This document shows positions 33,826 through 42,615 of a stretch of 64,000 bases of DNA, piece after piece. This DNA comes from Mycobacterium sp. URHD0025 (GTDB taxonomy: Bacteria; Actinomycetota; Actinomycetes; Mycobacteriales; Mycobacteriaceae). Within the stretch, counting starts at the first letter, position 1; every line of letters begins with the position of its first letter. The notes under the pieces were generated by a model. The model saw only the letters and a program-made list of their open reading frames with translations, made no database searches and was not told the DNA's origin. The stretch covers positions 1 to 64,000 of the forward strand of contig NZ_KE384491.1 of assembly GCF_000426065.1 (NCBI RefSeq), in the 5' to 3' direction. The translations under genes were made by a program, and so were the position numbers.

Positions 33826-35211
33826 ATCCACCCGCGCCGCGAGCTCGGCCAGCGCCTGCGGCACCCGGTCGGCGATGCCGTACGGGTCCGGCACCTGATC
33901 TCCGCAGGTCAGTACGCAGATCGCCATCTCGTCGCGATAGCTCCACCCGGTGAAGTTCAATCCCATCGGGAACACGATCGGCCCCGACGAGATGAGCTGC
34001 TCGATGGGCGCGCCACCCCAGTACAGCGTGTTCTGCGGACCGCGCACGTTGGATGCGATCAAGCTGAACATCGGGCGCCGCTTCATCTTGGCCCCGAGGA
34101 TGGGCAGCACCCGTGAGTACAACCAGAACAGCGGCCAGTACTCCATCCAGTCGTGCTGCAGCCAGGCGTCACGCTCGGCCTGCACCTCGCGGGCGATGCG
34201 GGTCGCCGCGGCGATCGCCGTCAATCGTTCCACCGGATCGGCGATGTGTGTCGCCAGGTCGACGTTCCACCGCGCCACCTTGTTGCCCCACTCGGCTTCG
34301 GTTTCGGCCGGGCGCATCGAGACGGGCACCACCGCGGTCATGCTTTCGTCGCTGAGCTTTCCGTTCTCGGCGAGGTACTCGCGCAGGGCCCCGCCGCAGA
34401 TGCTGAGGAAGACGTCGTTGATGGTGACGCCGAAAGCCTTTGACACCCGCTTGATCTCTGTCACGTCAGCGCGCCGGTAGGCGAATCGGCGGGCGGCCGA
34501 GAACGGTTCGTTGAACGACATCGCCGGTGCGGCGAATGCCTCTGCGTAGCCGGGCTTTCCGGCCTTCTGCCGCCGGCGGATCACGCCTGTCACGGCCGCG
34601 GTGCGGGCGATGATGCCGGGAAAACGCGCGAGCGCCGCGATCTGGTGGCGGATGACCAGCGGCCACCACACCCACGGTGCCGGGCGCCGTTCGTTCGGCA
34701 ACGGCGTCGATCGGGGCTTCGGCAACGGGGTTTTCGGATCGGTGCTGTAGAGGGTCTCCAGCAGCCGCAGCGATGCGGTGCCATCGGCGACAGCGTGGTG
34801 GATCTTGAGCACCAGTGCGATGCGGCCGTCAGCTAGGCCTTCGACCAACCAGAGTTGCCAGGCGGGCCGGTCGCGGTCGAGGGCCACCTCGAAGATCTCG
34901 CCGATCGTCGCGGCAAGCTCCTCATCGCCGCCGGGGGCCGGCGCGGTGGTCCGCTGCACGTGGTGGTCGATGTCGAGCTGCGGCCGCGAAACCCACCAGG
35001 GCCGACCGAATCCCACCCGGGGGGACAGCAACTGCCACTGCAGAGGCTCCACGGTGTCGACCCAGCCCTGCACCGCGGCCTTGAGCCGATCGAACGTCAG
35101 CGGCTCGGACATCTGATTCGGGTCCAGTACGACGGCCTTCATCGTGTGCTGCGGTTGAACCGAGCTCTCCCACGCCAGGAAGCTGTTGTCCTCGCCCTTC
35201 AAACGCCGCAT
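33772..35211 (-). CDS. Wax ester synthase / diacylglycerol acyltransferase (WS/DGAT)
   Basis: The 479-residue WS/DGAT protein transfers an acyl group from acyl-CoA to diacylglycerol or an alcohol, making storage lipids. The catalytic motif HHAVADG is at residues 138–144 (second His139 and Asp143). The conserved C-terminal SNVRGP segment follows. MRRLKGEDNSFLAWE is the family start (usually M-x-x-LSPxDxxFL). It is divergent from the acyl-CoA synthetase. In this setting it could esterify alcohols or acids handled by the island, which is inference. Many mycobacteria carry several such genes. Confidence 0.88.
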   Translation of the reverse strand: MRRLKGEDNSFLAWESSVQPQHTMKAVVLDPNQMSEPLTFDRLKAAVQGWVDTVEPLQWQLLSPRVGFGRPWWVSRPQLDIDHHVQRTTAPAPGGDEELAATIGEIFEVALDRDRPAWQLWLVEGLADGRIALVLKIHHAVADGTASLRLLETLYSTDPKTPLPKPRSTPLPNERRPAPWVWWPLVIRHQIAALARFPGIIARTAAVTGVIRRRQKAGKPGYAEAFAAPAMSFNEPFSAARRFAYRRADVTEIKRVSKAFGVTINDVFLSICGGALREYLAENGKLSDESMTAVVPVSMRPAETEAEWGNKVARWNVDLATHIADPVERLTAIAAATRIAREVQAERDAWLQHDWMEYWPLFWLYSRVLPILGAKMKRRPMFSLIASNVRGPQNTLYWGGAPIEQLISSGPIVFPMGLNFTGWSYRDEMAICVLTCGDQVPDPYGIADRVPQALAELAARVDSVDGGLLDASDRQAVSG

Positions 35212-35357
35212 TTTCAACCTCGCTTGTCCGCCGCCGATACGGCACTGTCTGTGGCTGCCATCACTCTTATCGAATCGTGTGTCGCAGGAGACAAGCTGTC
35301 CCGCCCAGCGAGACTCGACCGCCCCCACCCGGCTCGCCGACACCTACGGTTTGCGCC

Positions 35358-37004
35358 ATGAAGCGAGCCATTCCGCGCCCTGCCAGCCTCGCCGCCAGGG
35401 TCAACCGGTTGCGGGTGATCGCCCGCAGCATCGCCGTGCTGCGCGAGTCCGGGCTGTCCGGTGGAGCTGCCGACGGCATCCGGCAGGCGAAGCGGGTCCG
35501 CCAGTTCGGCGGTTTCGCCGCCGTCATCGAGAGCGCCGCCACCCGCGATCCCAACGCCATCGCCATCACCGACGAATGGGGCGACGTGACGTTCGCCCAA
35601 CTCGACGACCGCGTCAACGCACTCGCCCGGGCCTGGAACACCCGGGGTATCGGAGCGGGCTCTGTCATCGCGGCGCTGTGCCGGGACCATCGGGGGCTGG
35701 TCACCATCCTGGCCGCGGCAGGCAAGGTGGGGGCCCAGCTGCTGCTGATGAACACCGGATTCGCCAAACCGCAGTTGGCCGATGTCGCGACCCGCGAGAA
35801 GGTCGACGTGCTGATCCACGACGAGGAGTTCACCGACCTGGTCAGCGCCATCGATCCCGGCGTACGGCGCTTCCTGGCGTGGACCGATGAGCGCTCGGGC
35901 ACCGACATCGAAGGCTCGCTGGAGGGCCTGATCGCCGCGACCTCACCCGCCCCGGTTGCCGCGCCCGCCAAACCCGGCGGCATGACCCTGCTGACCAGCG
36001 GCACCACCGGCACGCCCAAGGGCGCACCGCGTGGCAAGACCTCTCCCCTGTTCTCGGCGCAGCTGTTGGATCGGGTGCCGCGCCGCCGCGGTCAGACCTG
36101 CATGCTGGCCGCGCCGATGTTCCACGGCACCGGGCTGGGCCAGGCGGTCCTGTCGCTGGCGCTGGGCAACCGGCTGGTGCTGCGGCGCAAGTTCAACCCC
36201 GAGGAGACCCTGCGCGCGGTCCAGAACCACGCGTGCGACGTGCTGGTCGTGGTGCCCACCATGCTGCAGCGGATCCTGGCCCTGTCCAAGGACATTCGGG
36301 AGAAATTCGACATCACGTCGCTCAAGATCATCTTCGTCTCGGGCTCGGCCATGCCACCGGACCTGGTCGAGCGCACCCTCGCCGAATTCGGTCCCGTGCT
36401 CTACAACCTCTACGGCTCAACCGAACTCGCGGTGATGACCGTGGCGATGCCCGAGGACCTGCTGCACGATCCGCGCACCGCGGGCAGGCCGCCCGTCGGG
36501 TGCGCCGTACGCCTGTATGACGATGCGGGCAACGAGATCACCGAACCGGGCGTGATCGGCCGGGTCTTCGCCGGCAGCGACGTGAGTTTCGCCGGTTACA
36601 CCGACGGGCGCACCAAGGAATCGATCGACGGGTTGCAGAGCAGCGGCGATGTCGGCCACTTCGACGACACCGGCAGGCTCTACATCGACGGCCGTGACGA
36701 CGACATGGTGATCTGCGGTGGTGAGAACGTCTATCCGCTGGAGGTCGAGAACCTGATCACCAGCCATCCCGAGGTGGACGAGGTCGCGGTGATCGGCGTC
36801 AGCGACGACGATTTCGGCCAGCGGCTCAATGCCTATGTGGTGCCGGTCGACGGCGCCACCCTGGCCGCCGAAGACATCAAGGACTACGTGCGGGCGAACC
36901 TGGCCCGGTACAAGATCCCCCGGGACGTCGAGTTCGTGAGCCGGCTACCCCGCAACGCGACCGGCAAGGTACTGCGCGGCGAGCTCACCGGCGGCGTCAA
37001 ATGA
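35358..37004 (+). CDS. Acyl-CoA synthetase (AMP-binding, FadD-type)
   Basis: The 548-residue adenylate-forming enzyme activates a carboxylic acid to its CoA thioester through an acyl-AMP. The P-loop-like motif LLTSGTTGTPKGAPRG lies near residues 213–228. A5 is NLYGSTELA, A8 is GGENVYPLEVE and the C-terminal catalytic lysine is in PRNATGKVLRG. The gene starts an operon of four: synthetase, esterase and two SDRs, each overlapping or nearly touching the next. The acid could be the product of lactone opening and further oxidation. Which acid it takes cannot be read from sequence. Confidence 0.88.
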   Translation: MKRAIPRPASLAARVNRLRVIARSIAVLRESGLSGGAADGIRQAKRVRQFGGFAAVIESAATRDPNAIAITDEWGDVTFAQLDDRVNALARAWNTRGIGAGSVIAALCRDHRGLVTILAAAGKVGAQLLLMNTGFAKPQLADVATREKVDVLIHDEEFTDLVSAIDPGVRRFLAWTDERSGTDIEGSLEGLIAATSPAPVAAPAKPGGMTLLTSGTTGTPKGAPRGKTSPLFSAQLLDRVPRRRGQTCMLAAPMFHGTGLGQAVLSLALGNRLVLRRKFNPEETLRAVQNHACDVLVVVPTMLQRILALSKDIREKFDITSLKIIFVSGSAMPPDLVERTLAEFGPVLYNLYGSTELAVMTVAMPEDLLHDPRTAGRPPVGCAVRLYDDAGNEITEPGVIGRVFAGSDVSFAGYTDGRTKESIDGLQSSGDVGHFDDTGRLYIDGRDDDMVICGGENVYPLEVENLITSHPEVDEVAVIGVSDDDFGQRLNAYVVPVDGATLAAEDIKDYVRANLARYKIPRDVEFVSRLPRNATGKVLRGELTGGVK

Positions 37005-38005
37005 GTGGCTCGAACATCCAGGAAGACACCATGAAACGGGAGGTCGCCGGCCGGATGGGCGATGCGTTCGCGCCGATCCTCTCCGGTGAACTCGACCCCA
37101 TCGCCGCCGCGGCCGAGGTACGGGCCCGGCTCAAGGCCAGCCGCAGGCCCGCCAAACCCGTGCCGGTGGCCGACGTTGCGAACCAGACCATCCCCGGGCC
37201 GGCCGGTGACATTCCGGTGCGGATCTACCATCCGCTCGATCCCGCCGAGTCCACCGCCGGGCTGCCCGTGCTCGTGTATTTCCACGGTGGCGGATTCGTA
37301 CTGTGCGACCTCGACTCGCACGACTCGTGCTGCCGCAGGCTCGCCAACGGCATCGGTGCGATAGTGGTCTCGGTCGACTACCGCCTGGCGCCGGAACACC
37401 CGTATCCCGCCGCGGTCGAAGATGCCTGGGCCGCAACCGAATGGGCGGCCGCCAATGCCGGCGAACTCGGCGGTGATCCGCACCGGCTCGTGGTGGCGGG
37501 CGACAGCGCGGGTGGCAATCTGGCGGCGGTGGTGGCGATGACGGCGCGCGACCGCGGGGGGCCACCCATCGCATTCCAGGTGCTGATCTACCCGGTTGTC
37601 GACCAGCGCCGCAAATCGTCGCTGTCGAGCCCGCACACCCGCAGCGGGGTGCTGACCGCCGAGCACATGCAGTGGTTCACCGCGCAGTACCTCGGCGACA
37701 GCGGCGCACAGACCGACGTCTCGGCGTCGCCGATTCTCGGTGACATGACCGGGCTTCCGGACGGGCACGTGCTGACCGGTGCCCTTGATCCGCTGTGCGA
37801 GGAAGGCGAGGAGTACGCCCGCATGCTCGCCGCCGGTGGCGCGAAAGTCAGTGTCCGGCGCTACGAGCGCGGCTTCCACGGATTCTTCAACCTCGCCGAC
37901 CATCTTCCGGCCGCAGCCGAGGCCACCGACGATGTCTGCGCTGTCGTCCACAGCGCCCTGAACACACACGACCACACCTCAAACCCAGTGAAAGGCAACC
38001 CATGA
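37001..38005 (+). CDS. Hormone-sensitive-lipase-family esterase / lactonase
   Basis: The 334-residue protein has HGGG (95–98) for the oxyanion hole and the GDSAGG nucleophile elbow with Ser169; Asp263 (LDPL) and His293 (GFHGFF) complete the triad. This is family IV (HSL) of bacterial esterases, which includes monoterpene epsilon-lactone hydrolase MlhB. With a Baeyer-Villiger enzyme nearby, lactone hydrolysis is a reasonable inferred role; general short-chain ester hydrolysis is the alternative. ATGA overlap with the synthetase and a four-base overlap with the next SDR mark a coupled operon. Confidence 0.87.
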   Translation: MSGSNIQEDTMKREVAGRMGDAFAPILSGELDPIAAAAEVRARLKASRRPAKPVPVADVANQTIPGPAGDIPVRIYHPLDPAESTAGLPVLVYFHGGGFVLCDLDSHDSCCRRLANGIGAIVVSVDYRLAPEHPYPAAVEDAWAATEWAAANAGELGGDPHRLVVAGDSAGGNLAAVVAMTARDRGGPPIAFQVLIYPVVDQRRKSSLSSPHTRSGVLTAEHMQWFTAQYLGDSGAQTDVSASPILGDMTGLPDGHVLTGALDPLCEEGEEYARMLAAGGAKVSVRRYERGFHGFFNLADHLPAAAEATDDVCAVVHSALNTHDHTSNPVKGNP

Positions 38006-38799
38006 AGCTTCGGAACACCCGCGCGCTGGTCACCGGCGCGAGCCGCGGGCTGGGCAAGAGCATCGCCGAGGTGCTGGCCGCGCGCGGCGTCGACGTCGCG
38101 GTGGTGGCGCGCGACGCGGAGTCCCTGAACCTGCTCGCCAAGGAGATCGACGGCAAGGCCTACCCGACCGATCTCACCGATCCGGCCGCCGTCGAGGCGC
38201 TGCTGGACCAGGTCGAGGCCGACGGTCCGGTCGACATCCTGGTCAACAATGCCGGAATCGACCGGGTCGGCTTGTTTCCCGATGCCAGTGCCGCCGACGT
38301 GCAGAACCTCCTGCAGGTCAATCTCGCCGCACCCTTGGAGCTGTGCCGCCAGGCCATGCCGCGGATGGTGCGACGGGGCCGCGGTCACATCGTCAACGTG
38401 TCGTCCTACGGGGCGATCGCGCAGGGTCCCGGAGTGACGTTGTACGGCACCTCCAAGGCCGGCCTGAGCCACTTCACCGCAGGCATCCGCGCCGAGCTGC
38501 GCGGTCAGCCCGTGGGCACCACACTCGTCCAGCTCGGTGAGGTGCGGACCGACATGATCGATCACATCAGGGAATTCACGCCCGCCCGCAAGACCATCGA
38601 GCGGTTCGAGCGGCTGCGCATGTTGCCCTCGTCGCCGCTGGAGCCAGAGGTGGTGGCCACCGCGATCGCCGACGCCATCGAACGCAACAAGCGACACGTC
38701 GTCATGCCGCGCCAGATCGTGGCGATGGCCAAGGTCACCGAGTTCCCGCGCCGCATGTCAGAGATCCTGCTGACCGGCATCGACCAGAACGAGAGGTAG
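38002..38799 (+). CDS. Short-chain dehydrogenase (SDR)
   Basis: The 265-residue SDR has TGASRGLG (11–18), NNAG (82–85), Ser134/135 and the YGTSK motif with Tyr148 and Lys152. An Arg after strand 2 (VAVVARD) suggests NADP preference. The C-terminal region (PRQIVAMAKVTEFPRRMSEILL) differs from the other three SDRs and resembles membrane-associating SDRs of lipid metabolism. It overlaps the esterase stop by four bases. The substrate is unknown. Confidence 0.83.
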   Translation: MKLRNTRALVTGASRGLGKSIAEVLAARGVDVAVVARDAESLNLLAKEIDGKAYPTDLTDPAAVEALLDQVEADGPVDILVNNAGIDRVGLFPDASAADVQNLLQVNLAAPLELCRQAMPRMVRRGRGHIVNVSSYGAIAQGPGVTLYGTSKAGLSHFTAGIRAELRGQPVGTTLVQLGEVRTDMIDHIREFTPARKTIERFERLRMLPSSPLEPEVVATAIADAIERNKRHVVMPRQIVAMAKVTEFPRRMSEILLTGIDQNER

Positions 38800-38801
38800 C
38801 G

Positions 38802-39614
38802 ATGACCGGCGCGAAGCTCATGGATCTGTCCGGCAAGGTCGCGATCGTCACCGGCGCCGCCCGCGGCCAGGGTGAAGCCGAGGCGCGGCTGTTCGCCGCG
38901 CTCGGCGCCAAGGTGGTGATGACCGACGTCCTCGACGAAGAGGGTGAGAGAGTGGCCGAATCCATCGGTCCCGCAGCACGTTTCGTCCGCCACGATGTCG
39001 GCAGCGAAACCGACTGGCACGCGACGGTCGACATCGCGATGGCCGACTTCGGACGTGTCGACGTGTTGGTCAACAACGCCGCGATCTGCAAGGTGGTGCC
39101 GCTGGCCGAGCAAGACACGGACGGATTCGAGCGGATGCTGCGGGTGAATCTCATCGGCGCCTTCCTCGGCATCCAGGCCGTCACCGAACCGATGAAGGCG
39201 GCCGGTGGCGGCTCGATCGTCAACATCTCGTCGCAGGCCGGTGTACAGGGACTCGCCGGCTACACCGCATACGGAGCGTCCAAGTGGGGCTTGCGCGGCA
39301 TGTCGAAGGTCGCGGCAATCGAGCTGGGCCCGTTGGGCATTCGGGTCAACACGGTCTATCCCGGCATGATCGACACGCCGATGATCGCCCACCTCGGGGT
39401 GGAACGCGGGCTGGGCGGCCATCCCGGCGCGCCGCTCACCCGCGTCGGCACTCCCGACGAGGTCGCCGAAGTCGTGGCGTTCCTCGCCTCGGACGCGTCG
39501 TCGTACATGACCGGCGCCGATCTGACCGTCGACGGCGGCGCCAGTGCGGGCCGGATCCCCGTGACCCCGGCCGCCCGCCACGACGTCACACCCCCGGCAG
39601 CACCAGGATCTTGA
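38802..39614 (+). CDS. Short-chain dehydrogenase (SDR), 3-alpha/20-beta-HSD-like
   Basis: The 270-residue SDR has TGAARGQG (17–24), Asp42 after strand 2 (VVMTDVL, NAD-type), Ser143/144 and YGASK with Tyr157 and Lys161. It is close in pattern to the SDR at 27871: both have ASKWG(V/L)RG(L/M)SK(I/V)AA(V/I)ELGP, pointing to duplication inside the island. It begins two bases after the previous stop and is last in the synthetase operon. Its 3' end overlaps the convergent alcohol dehydrogenase by 29 bp. Confidence 0.86.
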   Translation: MTGAKLMDLSGKVAIVTGAARGQGEAEARLFAALGAKVVMTDVLDEEGERVAESIGPAARFVRHDVGSETDWHATVDIAMADFGRVDVLVNNAAICKVVPLAEQDTDGFERMLRVNLIGAFLGIQAVTEPMKAAGGGSIVNISSQAGVQGLAGYTAYGASKWGLRGMSKVAAIELGPLGIRVNTVYPGMIDTPMIAHLGVERGLGGHPGAPLTRVGTPDEVAEVVAFLASDASSYMTGADLTVDGGASAGRIPVTPAARHDVTPPAAPGS

Positions 39615-40653
39615 CGTGCGCGTCGGGGTCGCGCAGGGCCTCGAACGCGTCGTCCAGACCGTCCAGACCGACCCGCCCGGTGATGATCGCCTCCGCGTCG
39701 ATCTCGCCGTCGGCCAGCCGTGCCAGCACCAACTCGTAGGCCCGGTCGTAGGGGCCGTGCCCGAAGTTGATCGCGATCTGCCGCATCTGCGCGACCACCG
39801 GGATGATGGTCTCCTCGGCGAACGGCGACGCCACCACCTGGATGCGCGAACCCCACGGCAGCGTGTGGGTCAGCGAGTTGAGGGTGCCCGCCCGTCCGCT
39901 GCACTCATAGGCGATCAACAGGCCCTGCGGATCGGCCGGGTCGGTCTTCCCATTGCTTCTCAACTCGTCGTAGAGCGCAATCGGATCCTGCTCATTGGGG
40001 TCGACGACGAAGTCGGCGCCCATCTTGGCGGCCAGCTCCCGGCGCTTGGGTGACGGCTCCGAGGCGATGACGGTGTGCGCGCCGGCGGCCTTGGCGGCCA
40101 GGATCGTGCCCAGACCGATCGATCCGCAACCGATCACCAAGGCGGTGTCCGCCGGTGTCAGACCGGACTGCTGCATGTGCATCTCGCCGACGTGCAGCGG
40201 CTCGGCCAGGGCGGCGTGCTCCAGTGACAGGCTGTCCGGCACGTGCCGGGCCCAGAAGGCGTCAACGACGATGAATTCGCCGAAGGCGCCGTGGTATTCG
40301 TTCGAGTAGCCGATGATCGTCGGCATCCCGTTGCCGACCTCCGCGGTGATGCCGAGCCCGGTGACCCGGTCGCCCTCGGTGAAATCCTCTACGCCCGGAC
40401 CGGTTTCGACGACGGTGCCGGCCCACTCGTGACCGAGCACCACCGGACGGGTGGCGTCGAACACCGCGAACGGGTAGCCCGCACCGGCGGCCACCTCGAC
40501 GAACCGGCACGGATCCTTGGACATGCTCAGATCGCTGCCGCAGATGCCACAAGCGGCGACCTTGATGCGCAACTGTCCGGGCCCGGTGGCGGGCGGGTCG
40601 GTGACATCGGTGACGGTGAACCGGCCGTCGAAGTACTGCGCCGCGCGCATCAT
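39586..40653 (-). CDS. Zinc-type alcohol dehydrogenase (MDR family)
   Basis: The 355-residue medium-chain dehydrogenase oxidises an alcohol with NAD(P). The catalytic zinc ligands are Cys38 (CGICGSD) and His75-Glu76 (LGHEW), and VIGCGSIGLGTILAAKAAGA is the cofactor fold. The four-cysteine structural zinc loop is missing: the corresponding stretch (VGNGMPTIIGYSNEYH) has no cysteine. The ATG overlaps the upstream LLM monooxygenase stop (ATGA), so both form an operon behind the TetR gene. The product could be a ketone or aldehyde from the LLM enzyme's substrate, which is inferred. Confidence 0.87.
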   Translation of the reverse strand: MMRAAQYFDGRFTVTDVTDPPATGPGQLRIKVAACGICGSDLSMSKDPCRFVEVAAGAGYPFAVFDATRPVVLGHEWAGTVVETGPGVEDFTEGDRVTGLGITAEVGNGMPTIIGYSNEYHGAFGEFIVVDAFWARHVPDSLSLEHAALAEPLHVGEMHMQQSGLTPADTALVIGCGSIGLGTILAAKAAGAHTVIASEPSPKRRELAAKMGADFVVDPNEQDPIALYDELRSNGKTDPADPQGLLIAYECSGRAGTLNSLTHTLPWGSRIQVVASPFAEETIIPVVAQMRQIAINFGHGPYDRAYELVLARLADGEIDAEAIITGRVGLDGLDDAFEALRDPDAHVKILVLPGV

Positions 40654-41846
40654 GCCCCCTGTCCGGCGAGCTGCTCGGCAGGCCGGCCGTAATAATCGGT
40701 GTGCGCCTTGGTGATTGCGCCGATGAGTCCGCCGAGCAGGTATTCGCTGTTGTCCTCGGCGAACTGAAGGCTGGCCTGCCGGCCCACGTTGCGGTTCTTG
40801 AAATGCGGGACGACCTCGGAAGCGAAGAGCTCGTAGCTGCGCTTGGTCTCCTCCCAGCCGGCCATGTCCACATGCATGATCAGCAGAGTGCCGAATCCGC
40901 CGGTCTTCTCGACGAGACGCTCGATCTGGGCGATCGCATCCTCTGGCGTACCGATGATCGCCTGGCCGAACTCGCCGAGATTGTCGGTGCGCCACTGGTT
41001 GATGATGCCCTCGGGTGACTGCGCCCAGTCGGGGTTGATGCCCTGCTGCCGGTTGACGTACTCGGCAATGGCATGGATCCGTCGGGCGACCGCCCGCTCG
41101 GCATCGGCGCGGGTCTCGGCGATGAACATCGGATTGACCAGGCGCCAGGTGGAACGGTCCGCGTGATGGCCGTTCTCGGCTGAAACCTTTTCGTACACAC
41201 CCCAGTTGCGGTCGAGAACGTCGAATCCGCTCGGCGAGCTGGCGGCCAGCGACAGCAGGGACAACCCGTGCGTGCCGGCGAGCACCGACCCGTTCGGAGA
41301 GATGGTCGACGCGGTGGCCACCTCGATGCCTGCGGGATCGTAGGTGGGCAGCTGGGCCCGCGCATCGCGCAGCGTGAACCAATCGGTCTCCATGTCGACG
41401 ACCTCGCCGCGCAGCAGCCGCAGCACCGCGTCGAGCGCCTCCCCCTGCATGCGGCGCTGGTCGATCGGGTTGATGCCCATCATGTGCGCGTCCAGCGGGA
41501 TCTTGCCCGGCCCGGTGCCGACGATCAGCCGGCCGCGCGTCTGCAGATCGAGCTGGGTGATGCGGTCCGCGGTGATCAGCGGATGGTGGTACGGCAGCGA
41601 CATCACGCCGGTGCCGAATCGGATCCGCTCCGTGCGCTCGGCCGCTGCCGCGATGAACATGTCTGGCGCTGGGACGATTTCGGATCCCGTGGAGTGGTGC
41701 TCACCCATCCACGCCTCGTCGAAACCCAGATGGTCCAGATGTTCCATCAGGTCGATGTCCCGGCGCAGCTGCAGTGCCGGGTCGGCGTCGAGGGGGTGAT
41801 AGGGCGCCAGGAACGCCCCGAACTTGATCGAGCTCGAATTCCACAT
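40650..41846 (-). CDS. LLM-class flavin-dependent monooxygenase, LimB-like
   Basis: The 398-residue protein is a luciferase-like (bacterial LuxA fold) oxidoreductase with FGAFLAPYHPLDADP, LGFDEAWMGEHHS and TGVMSLPYHHPLITADRI. These match the pattern of limonene 1,2-monooxygenase (LimB) and related long-chain enzymes that use reduced FMN. F420-dependence is possible for the wider family. The start MWNSSSIKFG was chosen since an upstream in-frame ATG would place a double palindrome inside the gene. It precedes the zinc alcohol dehydrogenase, whose ATG overlaps its stop. Confidence 0.84.
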   Translation of the reverse strand: MWNSSSIKFGAFLAPYHPLDADPALQLRRDIDLMEHLDHLGFDEAWMGEHHSTGSEIVPAPDMFIAAAAERTERIRFGTGVMSLPYHHPLITADRITQLDLQTRGRLIVGTGPGKIPLDAHMMGINPIDQRRMQGEALDAVLRLLRGEVVDMETDWFTLRDARAQLPTYDPAGIEVATASTISPNGSVLAGTHGLSLLSLAASSPSGFDVLDRNWGVYEKVSAENGHHADRSTWRLVNPMFIAETRADAERAVARRIHAIAEYVNRQQGINPDWAQSPEGIINQWRTDNLGEFGQAIIGTPEDAIAQIERLVEKTGGFGTLLIMHVDMAGWEETKRSYELFASEVVPHFKNRNVGRQASLQFAEDNSEYLLGGLIGAITKAHTDYYGRPAEQLAGQGA

Positions 41847-41864
41847 GCCCGGCACGCTATCTGG

Positions 41865-41889
41865 ATCATATGATTGGATCAAGTGATCC
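41865..41889. promoter_or_regulatory. Twin palindromes between tetR and the LLM gene
   Basis: ATCATATGAT (41865–41874) is a perfect palindrome. GGATCA and TGATCC (41876–41889) flank a central AG as a second one. Together they occupy 25 bp just upstream of the LLM start and directly after the tetR stop. This is a strong candidate TetR operator controlling the LLM/alcohol dehydrogenase operon. Confidence 0.65.
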
Positions 41890-41933
41890 ATAAAATTCGC
41901 CGTCGAACGCCGGCCGGTGACGTGACGGATCAG

Positions 41934-42572
41934 TCAGGAGCCGAGTAGACGATCGACCCCGCCGACGACGAAACACACCAGGTCGTCGTAGAAGTCCCGC
42001 AGTTCTTCCTCGTCCAGCCGGCTGCCGTTGCGGCGCCACTCGTCGGCTCGGCTCAGCGCTTGGATGAAGTTCATGATCGAGATGGCCCAACGCAGTTCCA
42101 GGCGCGCCGGATCGGAATCCGGAAACGCCCGCCGCACCTGGGCGAACAGTTCGTCGGGCAGATGCTGTTCGGTGTCGAGCAGCACCGGATTGTTCTCCTG
42201 GGAGATCTGGGCGATGATCTTGATCCACCGCATGCCCCGGACCCGGTGGCGCAGCAACAGTTTCAGATACGGCTCGGTGACCGCACGGACGAGAGCATCG
42301 GCGCTCGGCGCCACCGGATCGGCCTCGAGCAGCGCCACGTTGGCCGCGATCTCGTCACGCACCGCCGCACCCACATCGGTGAGCACCGCGCGCAGCAGGT
42401 CGTCCTTGGATCCGAAGTGGTAATGCACCGAGGCCGCGCCGAGGCCCGCGGCCGCGTTGACCGCCCGCACCGACACCGCATCCACCCCGTGGGCGGCGAA
42501 CAAGCGTTCCGCGGCCTTCACCAGGCGCAGCCGGGTGGCCGCGCCCTGCCGATTCTGGGCTGCGCCGGACAC
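41934..42572 (-). CDS. TetR-family transcriptional regulator
   Basis: The 212-residue protein has an N-terminal TetR helix-turn-helix (LVKAAERLFAAHGVDAVSVR, then ASVHYHFGSKDDLL, residues 16–61) and a helical ligand domain. The HYHFGSK segment is the classical recognition-helix end. A GTG start is used. It lies upstream of the LLM/alcohol dehydrogenase operon on the same strand, with 87 bp holding twin palindromes in between. It also marks the right end of the island. The inducer is unknown but probably a substrate of that operon. Confidence 0.88.
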   Translation of the reverse strand: MSGAAQNRQGAATRLRLVKAAERLFAAHGVDAVSVRAVNAAAGLGAASVHYHFGSKDDLLRAVLTDVGAAVRDEIAANVALLEADPVAPSADALVRAVTEPYLKLLLRHRVRGMRWIKIIAQISQENNPVLLDTEQHLPDELFAQVRRAFPDSDPARLELRWAISIMNFIQALSRADEWRRNGSRLDEEELRDFYDDLVCFVVGGVDRLLGS

Positions 42573-42615
42573 CTGACGAGCATGGCACGCACTGTGCCGG
42601 CTGCTGAGCTGCGCT

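Noticed and set aside
41847..41891. Upstream ATG of the LLM monooxygenase (15 codons longer)
   Set aside because: It would put the double palindrome inside the coding sequence, and the extra residues do not look like the family start.
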